DNA of 64,000 bases from Bradyrhizobium diazoefficiens (GTDB taxonomy: Bacteria > Pseudomonadota > Alphaproteobacteria > Rhizobiales > Xanthobacteraceae). Each line of letters starts with the position of its first letter. Positions within the stretch are counted from its first letter, which is position 1. A model generated the notes under the pieces. The model had not been told where the DNA came from, made no database searches, and was given only the letters and a program-made list of their open reading frames with translations. A program made the translations under genes and the position numbers. This document shows positions 43,771 through 52,261 of the stretch, in pieces. The DNA lies in NCBI RefSeq assembly GCF_018131185.1, contig NZ_JAFCJE010000003.1, positions 496,001 to 560,000 of the forward strand, read 5' to 3'.

Positions 43771-44589
43771 ATGACCGACATCTCCCTCCATCGCGGCATT
43801 TCCGTCCATCGCATCGGCGCGATGATCCTGCGCTATTGGTACCTGCTGATGTCGTCGTGGCCGCGGCTGCTCGAGCTGCTGTACTGGCCGGCACTGCAGG
43901 TCATCACCTGGGGCTTCCTCCAGCTCTACATCGCCGAGAACGCCAATTTCTTCGCGCGCGCCGGCGGCACGCTGATCGGCGCGGTCATCCTCTGGGACAT
44001 CCTGTTCCGCGGCCAGCTCGGCTTCTCCATCTCGTTCCTGGAGGAGATGTGGGCGCGCAACATCGGCAACCTCATGATGAGCCCGCTCAAGCCGATCGAG
44101 TTTCTGCTGTCGCTGATGGTGATGAGCCTGATCCGGCTCGCGATCGGGATCGTTCCGATGACGTTGCTCGCCCTGTTCCTGTTTCACTTCAACGTCTATG
44201 CGCTCGGCCTGCCGTTGATCGCGTTCTTCTGCAATCTGATCTTCACGAGCTGGTCGGTCGGCATCTTCGTGTCGGGTCTCGTGCTGCGCAACGGCCTCGG
44301 CGCGGAGAGCATCGTCTGGACCCTGATGTTCGCGATCCTGCCGCTGGCCTGCGTCTATTATCCCGTCAGCGTGCTGCCGGCCTTTTTGCAGTACGTCGCC
44401 TGGGCGCTGCCGCCGACCTACGTCTTCGAAGGGATGCGCGCGCTTCTCATCGAGCAGACCTTCAGGACCGATCTGATGCTCGGCGCGTTGGCCCTCAACG
44501 CGGCCCTTCTGGTTGCATCTTTTGCAGCATTCCTTGCCCTTTTACGCAGCGCCAAGCTGAACGGCTCGCTGCTGTCGGGCGGCGAATAA
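43771..44589 (+). CDS. ABC-2 type exporter, permease subunit
   Basis: A 272-residue membrane protein with six hydrophobic helices: 'LLELLYWPALQVITWGFLQLYI', 'GGTLIGAVILWDILFRGQLGFSI', and a late 'LPLACVYYPVSVLPAFLQYVAWALPPTYVFEGMRALL' that matches the ABC-2 pattern just before the last helix. ATG 43771 (MTDISLHRG) has GGAG 5 nt before it. It should pair with the ATPase encoded upstream to form one exporter. Cargo is unknown. The phaZ gene follows on the same strand with its own promoter region. Confidence 0.9.
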   Translation: MTDISLHRGISVHRIGAMILRYWYLLMSSWPRLLELLYWPALQVITWGFLQLYIAENANFFARAGGTLIGAVILWDILFRGQLGFSISFLEEMWARNIGNLMMSPLKPIEFLLSLMVMSLIRLAIGIVPMTLLALFLFHFNVYALGLPLIAFFCNLIFTSWSVGIFVSGLVLRNGLGAESIVWTLMFAILPLACVYYPVSVLPAFLQYVAWALPPTYVFEGMRALLIEQTFRTDLMLGALALNAALLVASFAAFLALLRSAKLNGSLLSGGE

Positions 44590-44624
44590 CGTCACTTTCT
44601 CGTGGATTCAGCCTGATTTGGCCG

Positions 44625-44690
44625 ATCTACTTACGTAGATGTACGGAACCATGCATTGACGCAATATTACGCATTCGGCAGTATGCTGCG
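44625..44690 (+). promoter_or_regulatory. Operator candidates upstream of phaZ
   Basis: ATCTAC-TTAC-GTAGAT (44625-44640) is a perfect 16-bp inverted repeat. GCAG-TATG-CTGC (44679-44690) is a second palindrome in a run rich in GCA/TGC (44654-44694), the type of sequence PhaR binds at phasin and depolymerase genes. Promoter boxes are not clear; TTGACG at 44657-44662 may be a -35. Confidence 0.4.
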
Positions 44691-44710
44691 ATGCGAAGAG
44701 GAATATAGAA

Positions 44711-46039
44711 ATGCCGATTGGTGAGTTTGGCGGCGCGCCGCCCCTGGCGGCCGAAGGCAGTCCGGTCCTGACGACGCCGATGTACTGGATGTACGAGATG
44801 GCGCACGCCTCTCTCAATCCGGCGCGTGCGGTCACTGACGCGACCAAGCTGCTGTTCCAGAATCCGCTCAATCCCTGGGCGCGCACCGAAGTCGGCAAGT
44901 CGGTCGCCGCGGCCTGCGAATTGTTCGAGCGGACCACGCGCCGTTACGGCAAGCCGGAATGGGGTCTCAACGACACCGAGGTCAACGGCATCCGCGTCCC
45001 GATCGAGATCCGCTCGGTTTGGGAAAAGCCGTTCTGCCGGCTGCTCTACTTCGACCGCAAATTCACCCGTCCGCTGCGCAGCCCGCAGCCGCGCGTGCTG
45101 ATCGTCGCCCCGATGTCCGGCCATTATGCGACGCTGCTCCGCGGCACGGTGGAGGCCTTCCTGCCCGCGCATGAGGTCTACATCACCGACTGGGCCGATG
45201 CCCGCATGGTGCCGCTCAGCGACGGCCGCTTCGATCTCGACGATTACATCGACTACGTCATCGAGATGCTGCACGTTCTCGGCGGCAACACCCACGTCAT
45301 CGCGGTGTGCCAGCCTTCGGTGCCCGTCGTCGCCGCCGTCTCGGTCATGGAAGCGCGACGCGATCCGTTCGTGCCGACCTCGATGACGCTGATGGGCGGC
45401 CCGATCGACACCCGCCGCAATCCGACCGCGGTGAACAATCTCGCCCAGGAGCGCGGCATCGACTGGTTCCGCAACCACGTCATCACCAAGGTGCCGTTCC
45501 CGCATCCGGGCATGATGCGTGACGTCTATCCGGGATTCTTGCAGCTCAACGGCTTCATCAGCATGAATCTCGACCGGCATATGGACGCCCACAAGCAGCT
45601 TTTTGCCCATCTGGTGAAGGGCGACGGCGACCTCGTCGACAAGCATCGCGAATTCTACGACGAGTATCTCGCGGTCATGGACCTCTCCGCCGAATATTAC
45701 CTGCAGACGGTCGACACCGTGTTCGTGAAGCACTCGCTGCCGAAGGGCGAGATGACCCATCGCGGAACACGCGTCGATCCCTCCAAGGTCACGCGCGTGG
45801 CGTTGATGACGGTCGAAGGCGAGAACGACGACATCTCCGGTCTCGGCCAGACCGAGGCGACGCATGCCTTGTGCAGCTCGATCCCGGATCATCGCCGCGT
45901 CCATTACGTCCAGAAGGGCGTCGGACATTACGGCGTGTTCAACGGTTCGCGCTTCAGGTCGGAAATCGTGCCGCGGATCCATGACTTCATGGTTTCGGCC
46001 GCGAATCCGAGCTCGTTGCAGGCGCGCGCCGCCGAATAG
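44711..46039 (+). CDS. phaZ: Intracellular polyhydroxyalkanoate depolymerase
   Basis: A 442-residue protein of the intracellular PhaZ family, which breaks down stored polyhydroxybutyrate granules. The catalytic residue is Cys200 in VCQPSVPV (the family uses Cys, not Ser); the Asp is in EGENDDISG and the His in KGVGHYGVFNG. The N-terminal MYEMAHASLNPARA is also typical. AGAGGAA is 6 nt before the ATG. It follows an ABC exporter but has its own regulatory gap of 121 bp with palindromes. A second hydrolase of PHB-depolymerase type is encoded at 34072, but that one uses Ser. Confidence 0.94.
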   Translation: MPIGEFGGAPPLAAEGSPVLTTPMYWMYEMAHASLNPARAVTDATKLLFQNPLNPWARTEVGKSVAAACELFERTTRRYGKPEWGLNDTEVNGIRVPIEIRSVWEKPFCRLLYFDRKFTRPLRSPQPRVLIVAPMSGHYATLLRGTVEAFLPAHEVYITDWADARMVPLSDGRFDLDDYIDYVIEMLHVLGGNTHVIAVCQPSVPVVAAVSVMEARRDPFVPTSMTLMGGPIDTRRNPTAVNNLAQERGIDWFRNHVITKVPFPHPGMMRDVYPGFLQLNGFISMNLDRHMDAHKQLFAHLVKGDGDLVDKHREFYDEYLAVMDLSAEYYLQTVDTVFVKHSLPKGEMTHRGTRVDPSKVTRVALMTVEGENDDISGLGQTEATHALCSSIPDHRRVHYVQKGVGHYGVFNGSRFRSEIVPRIHDFMVSAANPSSLQARAAE

Positions 46040-46058
46040 AGTGTTTACACGCGAAGTA

Positions 46059-46085
46059 GCCGTTCCGATTTTCCATCGGAGCGGC
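46059..46085 (+). terminator. Hairpin downstream of phaZ
   Basis: GCCGTTCCGAT (46059-46069) and ATCGGAGCGGC (46075-46085) form an 11-bp stem with one G-U pair and a TTTCC loop, 20 bp after the phaZ stop. There is no U tract, so it may act mainly in mRNA stability or Rho-linked termination. Confidence 0.55.
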
Positions 46086-46149
46086 TCGCGCTGCGGTTTT
46101 CGGCTTTCCCGGCGAAAATCCGGGTCCTGTTTGGGCCTCCGACAGGGGT

Positions 46150-46300
46150 AGGTTCCCGCCAGATTCGCGGTATTTAGGTAGCTTCATAGGAGTGAGTCCG
46201 CCCTCACCCCTTGGGGGTGTCGCATGCGTCCAGCGGGGGCGAAAAAAGCCGGTTCCAACCCCAGTCTGTAGGGTCTCCCGGACGCCAGACCGCTGTATAT
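46150..46300. other. Structured gap between phaZ and the SprT-like gene
   Basis: The 352-bp gap holds several nested inverted repeats: GTGAG (46192-46196) with CTCAC, and CACCCC with GGGGTG (46206-46220), which share CAC and so exclude each other; then GTCTG with CAGAC further on. On the minus strand a stem GGTT-GG-AACC is followed by GGC and six T, like a terminator. No gene frame stands out. It could hold a small RNA, an attenuator or a worn element. Confidence 0.35.
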
Positions 46301-46391
46301 TGGGCAAATGATTTGTTTTTGCGCCGAGCGCTTTCCCTGGCGGCGGTTATGGCAGAATCCGGGCGCCCTCCTGCCCCCCGGACTGACAGAC

Positions 46392-47147
46392 ATGGCCACC
46401 CGCGCACTCCTTTATCGTCGGCCCCACGAACCGAAGACCCTCGTCATCACCCACGGATCGCAATTTTTTGCCATCCGATTGCGCCGGCACAGACGCGCGC
46501 GCCGCTACACGCTCAGAATTCATCCGAGCGACCGCGAAGCCATCCTCACCATGCCGCCGCGCGGCACGCTGGCCGAAGCAAAGGACTTCGCGCAGCGTCA
46601 CGGTGCGTGGATCGCCGCCCGTCTCGGTCGCTTGCCGAAGGCGGCGCCGTTCCAGCCGGGCACGGTGATACCGCTGCGCGGCACGCCGCATCGCATCGTT
46701 CACCGCGCCGGCACGCGCGGTACGGTGTGGACCGAGACGCGCGACAGCGGGGAGCGCGTTCTCTGCGTTGCCGGCGGGCTCGAACATGTCGATCGCCGCG
46801 TCGGTGACTTCCTCAAGCGCGAGGCGCGTCGCGATCTTCAGCGCTCGGCGGAAGCCTACGCGGCCGAGCTTGGCGTCAGGGTCAAGCGCCTGTCGATCCG
46901 CGACCAGTCCAGCCGCTGGGGTTCGTGCACCTCTGCGGGATCGCTGTCGTTCTCCTGGCGCCTGATCCTCGCGCCGCCCTTCGTGCTCGACTACCTCGCC
47001 GCGCATGAGGTTGCCCATCTCGTCGAGATGAACCACTCAGCGCGGTTCTGGCGCGTCTGCGGCAAGGTCTGTCCGTCGATGGAACGCGCCAAGAAGTGGC
47101 TCGACACCTACGGCAACGATCTGCACCGGTACGGCGTCGAGGATTAG
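46392..47147 (+). CDS. SprT-like zinc metalloprotease (YgjP/DUF45 family)
   Basis: A 251-residue protein of the M48-related DUF45 group. The zinc motif is AAHEVAHLVEMNHSARFW (HExxH plus the downstream NHS...FW pattern), preceded by DQSSRWGSCTSAGSLSFSWRL, which is the family signature. No signal peptide is present, so it is cytoplasmic. Physiological targets are unknown in this family. ATG 46392 (MATRALLYRRP) is used; a longer frame from ATG 46308 has an atypical Trp/Cys-rich start without a clear ribosome site. Confidence 0.85.
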   Translation: MATRALLYRRPHEPKTLVITHGSQFFAIRLRRHRRARRYTLRIHPSDREAILTMPPRGTLAEAKDFAQRHGAWIAARLGRLPKAAPFQPGTVIPLRGTPHRIVHRAGTRGTVWTETRDSGERVLCVAGGLEHVDRRVGDFLKREARRDLQRSAEAYAAELGVRVKRLSIRDQSSRWGSCTSAGSLSFSWRLILAPPFVLDYLAAHEVAHLVEMNHSARFWRVCGKVCPSMERAKKWLDTYGNDLHRYGVED

Positions 47148-47174
47148 GCCGTCGCTGTCGCCTCATCCGACGCT

Positions 47175-47360
47175 GTCATCGCCCGCCTTGTGCGCTCTTG
47201 CGCACTGGAGCGGGCGATCCGGTATTCCAGAGCCACTTGCTATGGAGCCGAGAAGCCGCGGCGTACCGGCTCCCTGCTTGCCGCCTGCGCTAAAGCTTCG
47301 GCGCGCCCAAGACCGAAACCTCGGCGAAGCCTTGGGCGTAGCCGGGTCGCGGGGCATGAC
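47175..47360. repeat. Intergenic palindromic element between the SprT-like and PBP genes
   Basis: Most of the 344-bp gap between these convergent genes is one element, bounded by GTCATCGCCCG and GGGGCATGAC. The first part is a long hairpin 47178-47218 (outer arms ATCGCCCGC and GCGGGCGAT, inner TGCGC and GCGCA). Nothing else is seen in the gap. Confidence 0.8.
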
Positions 47361-47491
47361 GGCGGTTTTCTGGCGCGCTTCAAGCCCTTGCGCTGCCCGC
47401 GCAAGCCGTTGATTTCGTTATCCCCGGCTACTGTGCATGGGGTTGTTTTCGCAATTTTTGTTCTGAGGCCATCCTCGACCTCAGGCAGAAC

Positions 47492-49699
47492 CTATCGGTT
47501 TCCGCCAAACAGCCGGTCCATCAGCCAGCCATCGAGCCCGGCAGCCGCTTCCGGCCGCACATTGGCGCGCGTCGGGGGCGGCGGACGATAGCCGCCATTG
47601 TTAGCCGGCGCTGGAGCCGCTGTCGGTGGTGATACCTGCGAGGCCGCCTGCGCGAGGTTCGACAGGCCCCAGCCACCTGGTGCACTCGGAAGGGCTGCCA
47701 CCGGCACACCATCGTGCGCCGTCCTCATGAAGCGAGTCCAGACTTCCACCGGCAGGCCGCCGCCGGTCGCCTTCTTGGTCGGCGAGTTGTCGTCATTGCC
47801 GAGCCAGACGCCGGTGACGAGGTTGGCGGTGTAACCGATGAACCAGGCGTCACGATAATCCTGGCTGGTGCCGGTCTTGCCGGCCGCCGGCCAGCCCGGG
47901 ATCTCCGCCTTCTTGGCGGTGCCCGAGATCAGCGTCTCCCGCATCATCGTGTTCATCATGCCGACATAGCGGGGGTCGACGACCTGGTTACGCTCGTCGG
48001 GCTGGCGCATGTAGAGCAGCTTGCCACTGAGCGTCCTGATCCGCGTCACGACATGCGGCGCCACCGCGAAGCCGCCATTGGCGAAGGGCGCATAGGCACC
48101 GACCAGCTCGACCACTGAGACTTCGGAGGTGCCGAGCGCGATCGAGGCGTTCGGCTCGAGCTTGGAGGAGATGCCGAGCCGGTGGGCGGTGCGCACCACG
48201 TTCTTCGGCCCGACCTCGAGGCCGAGGCGGATGGCGACCGTGTTGAGCGACATCGCCAGCGCCTGCGTCAGCGTCACCGCGCCGAAATATTCGTGGGTGT
48301 AGTTCTCGGGCCGCCAGCCCTTGACCTCGATCGGCGCGTCCTGGCGCATCGTGTCGGGCGTCAGCCCCTGCTCGAGCGCGGTGAGGTACACGAACGGCTT
48401 GAACGAGGAGCCGGGCTGGCGCTTGGCCGTGACCGCGCGGTTGTACTGGCTGTCGGAATAGTTCCGCCCACCGACCATGGCGCGCACGGCGCCATCAGGC
48501 GTCATCGCCACCAGCGCTCCCTGGCTGACATTGAACTTGACGCTCTTGGCGGCGAGCTCGTCGATGATGGCGGCTTCCGCCACGCTCTGCAGCTTCGGAT
48601 CGATCGTGGTCTCGACCTTGATGCTCTCGTCGATCTGGCCGACCAAATCGTCCAGCACCTCGCCGACCCAGTCGGCGACGTAATTGACCGTGCCGGCACC
48701 AGCGGGCTTCACATTATAGGAGGGATGGCCGATCGAGGCCTTCGCCTGCGCGTCGGTGATGAATTTCGCGTCAGCCATCGCCGCCAGCACGATTTGCGCC
48801 CGCGCTTCCGCGCCCTCAGGATTGCGGTTCGGTGCCAGCCGCGAGGGCGACTTGACGAGGCCGGCGAGCATTGCCGCTTCGGCGACCGTGACGTTCTTGG
48901 CCGACTTGCCGAAATATTTCTGCGCCGCCGCCTCGACGCCATAGGCGCCCGAGCCGAAATAGACGCGGTTCAGATAGAGCTCCAGGATCTCGTTCTTGGA
49001 GTGCTTGCGCTCCAGCCAGATCGCGAGCTCCGCCTCCTGCAGCTTGCGCTGCAGGGTGCGCTCCTGGGTCAGGAACAGGTTCTTGGCAAGCTGCTGCGTC
49101 AGGGTCGAACCGCCCTGCGAGACGCCGCGATGGAGCACGTTGGTGACGAGGGCACGCGCGATGCCGACGGGATCGATGCCGAAATGCGAATAGAAGCGGC
49201 GGTCCTCGATGGCGATGAACGCCTTTGGCAGGTATGGCGGGAGGTCCTGCAGCGCGACATTGGCGCCGGCCATCTCGCCGCGCTGCGCCAGCATGCTGCC
49301 GTCGACGCCGACGATCTGGATCGTCGGCGGGCGCTTGGGAATCTCCAGCGACTGGATCGGCGGCAGATGGGCGCCGACATAGATCACGACGCCGATCGCG
49401 GCGATCACGCCCCACAGGCTCAGCACGGCGCCCCAATAGACCAGGCGGCCGAGACCAAAGCCGCCGCGCGACTTTGCGCGCCGCTTGGCGCCGCTGCGGC
49501 CGGCCGGTGCCTTGCGCTCGCGCGGCGGCTCGGCGCCGGCATCCTCGCTCTTGCGCTTGGCGGATGATTTCGTCGATTTCTTCGGCTTGTCGTCGCCGCC
49601 GGGAATGCGATCGGCCGCGGTGAGGCGCAGATCGGCGAGCGCCGCGGGCAAGCCGAACAGCGGCTCCTTCCGCCCACCCTTTTTCTTTCCCCACGCCAT
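47492..49699 (-). CDS. Bifunctional penicillin-binding protein (class A PBP)
   Basis: A 735-residue class A PBP for peptidoglycan synthesis. A long basic cytoplasmic tail (KKSTKSSAKRKS, about residues 30-75) precedes one membrane helix (about 83-105). The glycosyltransferase domain has IAIEDRRFYSHFGID, GGSTLTQQLAKNLFL and RKLQEAELAIWLERKHSKNEILELYLN. The transpeptidase domain has the Ser in PGSSFKPFVY, SLN in AMSLNTVA and KTG in AAGKTGTSQDY. The C-terminus is Pro/Ala-rich. ATG 49699 follows a TTG. Two overlapping CtrA-like sites lie about 50-75 bp upstream. The neighbours are unrelated. Confidence 0.93.
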   Translation of the reverse strand: MAWGKKKGGRKEPLFGLPAALADLRLTAADRIPGGDDKPKKSTKSSAKRKSEDAGAEPPRERKAPAGRSGAKRRAKSRGGFGLGRLVYWGAVLSLWGVIAAIGVVIYVGAHLPPIQSLEIPKRPPTIQIVGVDGSMLAQRGEMAGANVALQDLPPYLPKAFIAIEDRRFYSHFGIDPVGIARALVTNVLHRGVSQGGSTLTQQLAKNLFLTQERTLQRKLQEAELAIWLERKHSKNEILELYLNRVYFGSGAYGVEAAAQKYFGKSAKNVTVAEAAMLAGLVKSPSRLAPNRNPEGAEARAQIVLAAMADAKFITDAQAKASIGHPSYNVKPAGAGTVNYVADWVGEVLDDLVGQIDESIKVETTIDPKLQSVAEAAIIDELAAKSVKFNVSQGALVAMTPDGAVRAMVGGRNYSDSQYNRAVTAKRQPGSSFKPFVYLTALEQGLTPDTMRQDAPIEVKGWRPENYTHEYFGAVTLTQALAMSLNTVAIRLGLEVGPKNVVRTAHRLGISSKLEPNASIALGTSEVSVVELVGAYAPFANGGFAVAPHVVTRIRTLSGKLLYMRQPDERNQVVDPRYVGMMNTMMRETLISGTAKKAEIPGWPAAGKTGTSQDYRDAWFIGYTANLVTGVWLGNDDNSPTKKATGGGLPVEVWTRFMRTAHDGVPVAALPSAPGGWGLSNLAQAASQVSPPTAAPAPANNGGYRPPPPTRANVRPEAAAGLDGWLMDRLFGGNR

Positions 49700-49749
49700 A
49701 CGCAAATACGTCCGGTCAGCCCGCCCCGCCGCACGCTAGCGGGCGCTGT

Positions 49750-49775
49750 TTAAGGCCCGGTTACCCCGGCGTTAA
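49750..49775 (-). promoter_or_regulatory. Two overlapping CtrA-like boxes upstream of the PBP gene
   Basis: TTAA (49750-49753), 7 bp, TTAC (49761-49764), 7 bp, TTAA (49772-49775): three half-sites at exact 11-bp spacing, so that two TTAA-N7-TTAA-like sites share the middle half-site. They are 51-76 bp upstream of the PBP start and about 95 bp before the divergent DUF1330 gene. Confidence 0.45.
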
Positions 49776-49868
49776 CGCGTGATTAGGAGGTGGGGCATTC
49801 GCACCCCGCAGTTCCGCTCCTTTGGTGCCGGAGCTAGGATCGTCCGCACAAAACCCGAGGAAACACAC

Positions 49869-50294
49869 ATGGGCCATATCGATCCGACCAAGGAGATCTT
49901 CGCACAATTCCGGGACAACGATCGCCCCGGCCCGATCCACATGCTCAACCTGGTGCGCCTGCGCAAGGAAGCTGCCTATCCGGACGGACGCAAGGCGAGC
50001 GGCGCGGAAGCTTACGCAGCCTATGGCCGCGAGAGCGGCCCGGTGTTCGAACGCCTCGGCGGCCGCATCGTCTGGCAGGGCAGGTTCGAGCTGATGTTGA
50101 TCGGCCCGCAGGACGAGCGCTGGGACCATTGTTTCATCGCCGAATATCCTGATGTCGGAGCCTTCGTCGAGATGATCCGCGATCCCATTTATCGCGAGGC
50201 CGTCAAGCACCGCCAGGCCGCGGTGGAGGATTCGCGGCTGATCCGGCACGCCGTGCTGCCGGTGGGAAAGAACTTTGGGGAGATACCGACGTGA
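49869..50294 (+). CDS. DUF1330 family protein, 141 residues
   Basis: The protein starts MGHIDPTKEIFAQFRDNDRPGPIHMLNLVRLRK and has YPDGRKASGAEAYAAYGRESGPVFERLGGRIVWQG, both usual in DUF1330 proteins, but it is longer than the 97-residue relative at 6094. Function is unknown; the fold is expected to be a dimeric alpha/beta barrel. GAGGAA lies 6 nt before the ATG. It is divergent from the PBP gene. Confidence 0.82.
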   Translation: MGHIDPTKEIFAQFRDNDRPGPIHMLNLVRLRKEAAYPDGRKASGAEAYAAYGRESGPVFERLGGRIVWQGRFELMLIGPQDERWDHCFIAEYPDVGAFVEMIRDPIYREAVKHRQAAVEDSRLIRHAVLPVGKNFGEIPT

Positions 50295-50317
50295 ATGTCG
50301 CCGACGAATCTCCCTCG

Positions 50318-50409
50318 GTCGTCATGGCCGGGCCCGACCCGGCCATCCACGGCTTCCTTTGCTGCCCCAAGAACGTGCATGCCCGGGCCAAGCCCGGGCA
50401 CGCTGTCGT
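50318..50409. repeat. Intergenic palindromic element between DUF1330 and receptor genes
   Basis: Starts GTCGTCATGGCCGGG and contains two hairpins: ATGGCCGGG with CCCGGCCAT (50324-50347) and TGCCCGGGC with GCCCGGGCA (50380-50400). It lies between convergent genes. Its right end lacks the AYGAC boundary seen in other copies. Confidence 0.75.
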
Positions 50410-50430
50410 TGAGACAGATGTTCTCGAGAA

Positions 50431-51657
50431 CTAGCCCGACGGGCCCGAGTCCTCGATGATCGGTCCGAACAGCTCCCAGCGTTCGCCGTTGAACTTCATC
50501 ATCTGCATCTGCTTGTTGACGCGATAGTCGTTCGGCCCGGTGTTGATCTTGATGCCGGGCAGCGCCAGGCTCGGCGAGTAGCCCTTGATATTGGCGGCCT
50601 GCTTCATGACGTTCTCGCGCGTCAGGTCATCGCCGCACTGCTTCAGCACCTGCACCAGCAGCTCGGCCACCGAATAGGCATAGGTGTTGATGGTGTTGAG
50701 CTTGTCGCCCTCGGGGAAATACTTGTCCATAAAGGCGAAGAAGGCCTTCACGCCCGCATCGTCTTTCCACTGGGGATCGCCGGGGTCCTTGCCGTAGTTG
50801 GTCGAGATGATGCCCTTGGAGATGTCGAGGCCGGCCGGCTTCAAGGTGGCCGACACCGGGCTCGCATTGATGTCGAGGATGTGCACCGGGGTCCAGCCGA
50901 GGTCGGCAAGCTTCTTGATCGCCTGCGCTGCGAATTTCGGGGTGGAGGCGTCATAGAACAGGTCGACGCCCATCGACTTCAGCTTGACCACTTGCGAATC
51001 TACGGTCGGGTCGGTGACCTCGTAGGAGACTTCACCGACGATCATGCTGGCGGCCTTGGCGCCGAGGCCGCTCTTGAGGCCTGCGAGATAGTCGCGGCCC
51101 ATGTCGTCATTCTGGTAGAGCACGCCGATCTTGGCGTTCGGATGATTGGCGAGGATGTATTTTGCGTAGATCCGTCCCTCGGACACGTAGTTGGGATTGT
51201 AGGCGATGGTCCAGGGATAGTTCTGGGGATCGTTGAAGCGAGCTGCACCGGTGGAAGCAAGGAGCTGCGGGATCTTCTTGCCGTTGAGATATTTCTGCAC
51301 GGCGGCGTTGGCCGCGGTTCCGATCAATTGGAACGTGAACAGCACCTCGTCGCCCTCGACGAGCTTGCGCACCTGTTCGACCGTCTTCGGCGGCGAATAG
51401 GCGTCGTCATACTGGATCAGATTGATCTTGCGGCCGTTGATGCCGCCCTGATCGTTGATCATCTTGAAGTAGGCGGCCTGGGTCTTGCCGATATTGGCGT
51501 AGACGGAATAGGCGCCGGAGAACGGAACGGTCTGCCCGATCTTGATCTCGGTGTCGGTCGCACCGGTGTCGTATTTCTTCTGGGCGAGGGCTTGGCTGGC
51601 CGAAAACGTGACGGCGAGCGCTGCCGTGGCAGCTAGGAAGGCTCTGCGATTGTTCAT
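50431..51657 (-). CDS. Orphan HAAT-family amino acid-type binding protein
   Basis: A 408-residue periplasmic receptor: signal peptide (RRAFLAATAALAVTFSASQALA), then 'DTGATDTEIKIGQTVPFSGAYSVYANIGKTQAAYF' and 'GGINGRKINLIQYDDAYSPPKTVEQVRKLVE', the classic LivK-like start. The start ATG 51657 has AGGAGG 11 nt before it. The frame stays open to 52344, but that upstream part covers another gene and is not coding. No permease or ATPase is adjacent, so it must use a transporter encoded elsewhere or act in sensing. Ligand unknown. Confidence 0.9.
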   Translation of the reverse strand: MNNRRAFLAATAALAVTFSASQALAQKKYDTGATDTEIKIGQTVPFSGAYSVYANIGKTQAAYFKMINDQGGINGRKINLIQYDDAYSPPKTVEQVRKLVEGDEVLFTFQLIGTAANAAVQKYLNGKKIPQLLASTGAARFNDPQNYPWTIAYNPNYVSEGRIYAKYILANHPNAKIGVLYQNDDMGRDYLAGLKSGLGAKAASMIVGEVSYEVTDPTVDSQVVKLKSMGVDLFYDASTPKFAAQAIKKLADLGWTPVHILDINASPVSATLKPAGLDISKGIISTNYGKDPGDPQWKDDAGVKAFFAFMDKYFPEGDKLNTINTYAYSVAELLVQVLKQCGDDLTRENVMKQAANIKGYSPSLALPGIKINTGPNDYRVNKQMQMMKFNGERWELFGPIIEDSGPSG

Positions 51658-51803
51658 GTTGGGTCGTTCCTCCTGACGGAATTTTCGGCCGACGGTCTTT
51701 TCCGTTGATTGCAACGGTCGCCATCGCTGCCGAAGATTGTGGAGGAAGGCGCCGCCGCGCGCAAGGATCGCGACGCCGCGCCGTAGCGTCTCAGGCCAAA
51801 AAG

Positions 51804-52166
51804 CTAGGCCAGGAGCAATGCCGCCAGCGCGACCGCCGCAGGCAGCGCCTGGACCATCAGGATGCGTGAGCTGACGGTGGCAGCGCCATAGGCGCCGGCG
51901 ACGATCACGCAAAGCAGGAAGAACGCCTTGATCTGGAACGCGAAGGCCGGATTGCCGTGGACCAGACCCCAGATCAGGCCCGCGGCGAGGAAGCCGTTGT
52001 AGAGTCCCTGATTGGCAGCCAGCACTTTCGTGATCTCGGCCTTCTCCGGCGTGTTGCGAAACACCTTCAGGCCCTGCGGCTTGTCCCAGAGAAACATCTC
52101 CAGGATCAGGAAGAATACGTGCAGCGCGGCAACCAGCGCCACCAGGACATTGGCGATCAGGATCAA
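51804..52166 (-). CDS. DUF1304 membrane protein
   Basis: A 120-residue protein with four hydrophobic helices and the DUF1304 pattern: VALHVFFLILEMFLWDKPQGLKVF, KVLAANQGLYNGFLAAGLIWGL. The start is best set at TTG 52166, which has GGGGGAG 6 nt upstream and gives the family's usual length; the frame continues to 52277 with ATG 52211 but would add an atypical N-terminus. It is divergent from ogt, with 95 bp between starts. Function unknown. Confidence 0.82.
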   Translation of the reverse strand: MILIANVLVALVAALHVFFLILEMFLWDKPQGLKVFRNTPEKAEITKVLAANQGLYNGFLAAGLIWGLVHGNPAFAFQIKAFFLLCVIVAGAYGAATVSSRILMVQALPAAVALAALLLA

Positions 52167-52261
52167 AGTCAGCTCCCCCAAAAGCGTCAGCTTTCGGGTG
52201 GACGTTAGCATGGCCGGCATGGCAAGTGCGATGGGGCGTGTTTCGATGCAATGGTGCCGCA

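Noticed and set aside
46200..46290. tmRNA or 4.5S RNA in the phaZ-SprT gap (GGGGGCGAAAAAA and GGTTCC caught the eye)
   Set aside because: The TpsiC arm, acceptor end and tag frame of tmRNA are absent, as is the GGAAGGAAGC type loop of SRP RNA.
52158..52170. A single ACTTTG half-site near the DUF1304 start
   Set aside because: No second half-site at the right spacing; a six-base match is expected by chance in 64 kb.
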